A stretch of DNA of 64,000 bases from Betaproteobacteria bacterium Ga0077527 (lineage in GTDB: Bacteria; Pseudomonadota; Gammaproteobacteria; Burkholderiales; SG8-41), in the NCBI GenBank assembly GCA_001464815.1, contig LNDW01000005.1:1-64000 (forward strand), written 5' to 3'. How positions within the stretch are numbered: the stretch's first letter is position 1; each line of letters opens with the position of its first letter. Below are positions 63,558 to 64,000 of the stretch, piece after piece. The notes below the pieces were generated by a model. The model was not told where the DNA came from and did not search any database. It saw nothing but the letters and a program-made list of their open reading frames with translations. Both the position numbers and the translations under genes were made by a program.

Positions 63558-64000
63558 TCAGTTGAGCAGGCCAAGGACGGAATCGCGCTCTTCCTGCAGT
63601 TCCTTCAGCGTGGCCTGCATGCGGGCCTTGCTGAATTCGCTCTGATCCAGGCTCTTGACAATCTTGATCTTGCCGTCCTTGCAGGTCACCGGGAAGCCGT
63701 AAATGATGCCCGCAGGAATGCCGTAGCTGCCGTCAGACGGTATACCCATGCTGACCCAGTTGCCGGCCTTGGTGCCCTTGACCCAGTCACGGATGTGGTC
63801 GATCGCGGCATTGGCTGCGCTCGCTGCGGACGACAAGCCGCGGGCGTCGATGATCGCCGCGCCGCGTTTCTGGATTGTGGGAATGAAATCGTTTTCCAGC
63901 CAGGCCTGATCCTTGATCATCGGCCAGATTTTCTTGCCGCCAGCGGTGGCATGGAACAGATCAGGGTATTGGGTGGCGGAGTGGTTGCCCCAAACCGCGA
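63558..64000 (-). CDS. mdh: Malate dehydrogenase, N-terminus cut by window edge
   Basis: The last ~146 residues of a cytosolic lactate/malate dehydrogenase. At the right edge the frame reads [27 protein letters not shown], with the catalytic His of the family in GNHSATQ, then [60 protein letters not shown] and a normal C-terminus ([11 protein letters not shown]). The start is outside the window. It supplies oxaloacetate, the co-substrate of PrpC, and precedes prpC on the same strand, separated by a terminator. Confidence 0.92.
   Translation of the reverse strand, partial: AVWGNHSATQYPDLFHATAGGKKIWPMIKDQAWLENDFIPTIQKRGAAIIDARGLSSAASAANAAIDHIRDWVKGTKAGNWVSMGIPSDGSYGIPAGIIYGFPVTCKDGKIKIVKSLDQSEFSKARMQATLKELQEERDSVLGLLN

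Overview
The window looks like a betaproteobacterial chromosome (Burkholderiales or Rhodocyclales type; I do not assign a genus). The signs are Burkholderia-type trimeric porins, a Bug/TctC tricarboxylate receptor between prpC and prpD, a Gcr-type 'site-specific recombinase' membrane protein, HME-RND metal pumps, and GC-rich coding sequence with long antisense shadow ORFs. No CRISPR array, transposase, integrase or rRNA gene was seen.

Left part (1 to about 32.1 kb) is a metal-resistance genomic island. It ends at a 45-nt 3' half of a tRNA-Arg(ACG) gene (32128-32172), followed by that gene's own terminator, which is the signature of a tRNA-targeted integrative element. In order it holds: a truncated small exported protein; a QseBC-like two-component system with a 25-residue-repeat exported protein; two tandem porins; a CopRS/CusRS-like two-component system with a CzcE-like protein; a DMT exporter with a His-rich tail; a lipoprotein; a czc operon (czcI-like, czcC, czcB, PII-like, czcA); a dsbB-dsbA pair; a Pb/Cd module (cadR-type regulator, P-type ATPase, fused PbrB-PbrC); a compact mercury-type module (merR, thioredoxin/MerC-like fusion, thioredoxin-like); and a cus operon whose cusB carries a frameshifting deletion. 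The parts fit together as periplasm-to-outside pumps (Czc, Cus), cytoplasm-to-periplasm pumps (ATPase, DMT), periplasmic chelators and thiol chemistry, all under metal-sensing regulators.

Middle part (32.2-45.3 kb) is core or accessory metabolism: rfbC, an oxaloacetate decarboxylase-like enzyme, NAD malic enzyme, then an AraC/EutR-like regulator divergent from a seven-gene run. That run holds an exported histidine phosphatase, an exported phytase-like esterase, an ethanolamine-type permease, an N-formylglutamate amidohydrolase-family protein, a glutamine synthetase-like ligase, an aldehyde dehydrogenase and an iron alcohol dehydrogenase. Together they suggest a gamma-glutamyl route for ethanolamine (or a similar amino alcohol) that needs no EutBC lyase.

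Right part (45.3-64 kb): an HAE-RND multidrug efflux operon lies between a decayed 3' fragment of a Gcr-type gene and a full-length copy of the same gene. Then come two tandem AcnA-type aconitases (with a relic of a third 3' end between them), prpD, a Bug receptor, prpC and the 3' part of mdh. All of this right-hand stretch is on the minus strand and forms a 2-methylcitrate/TCA block.
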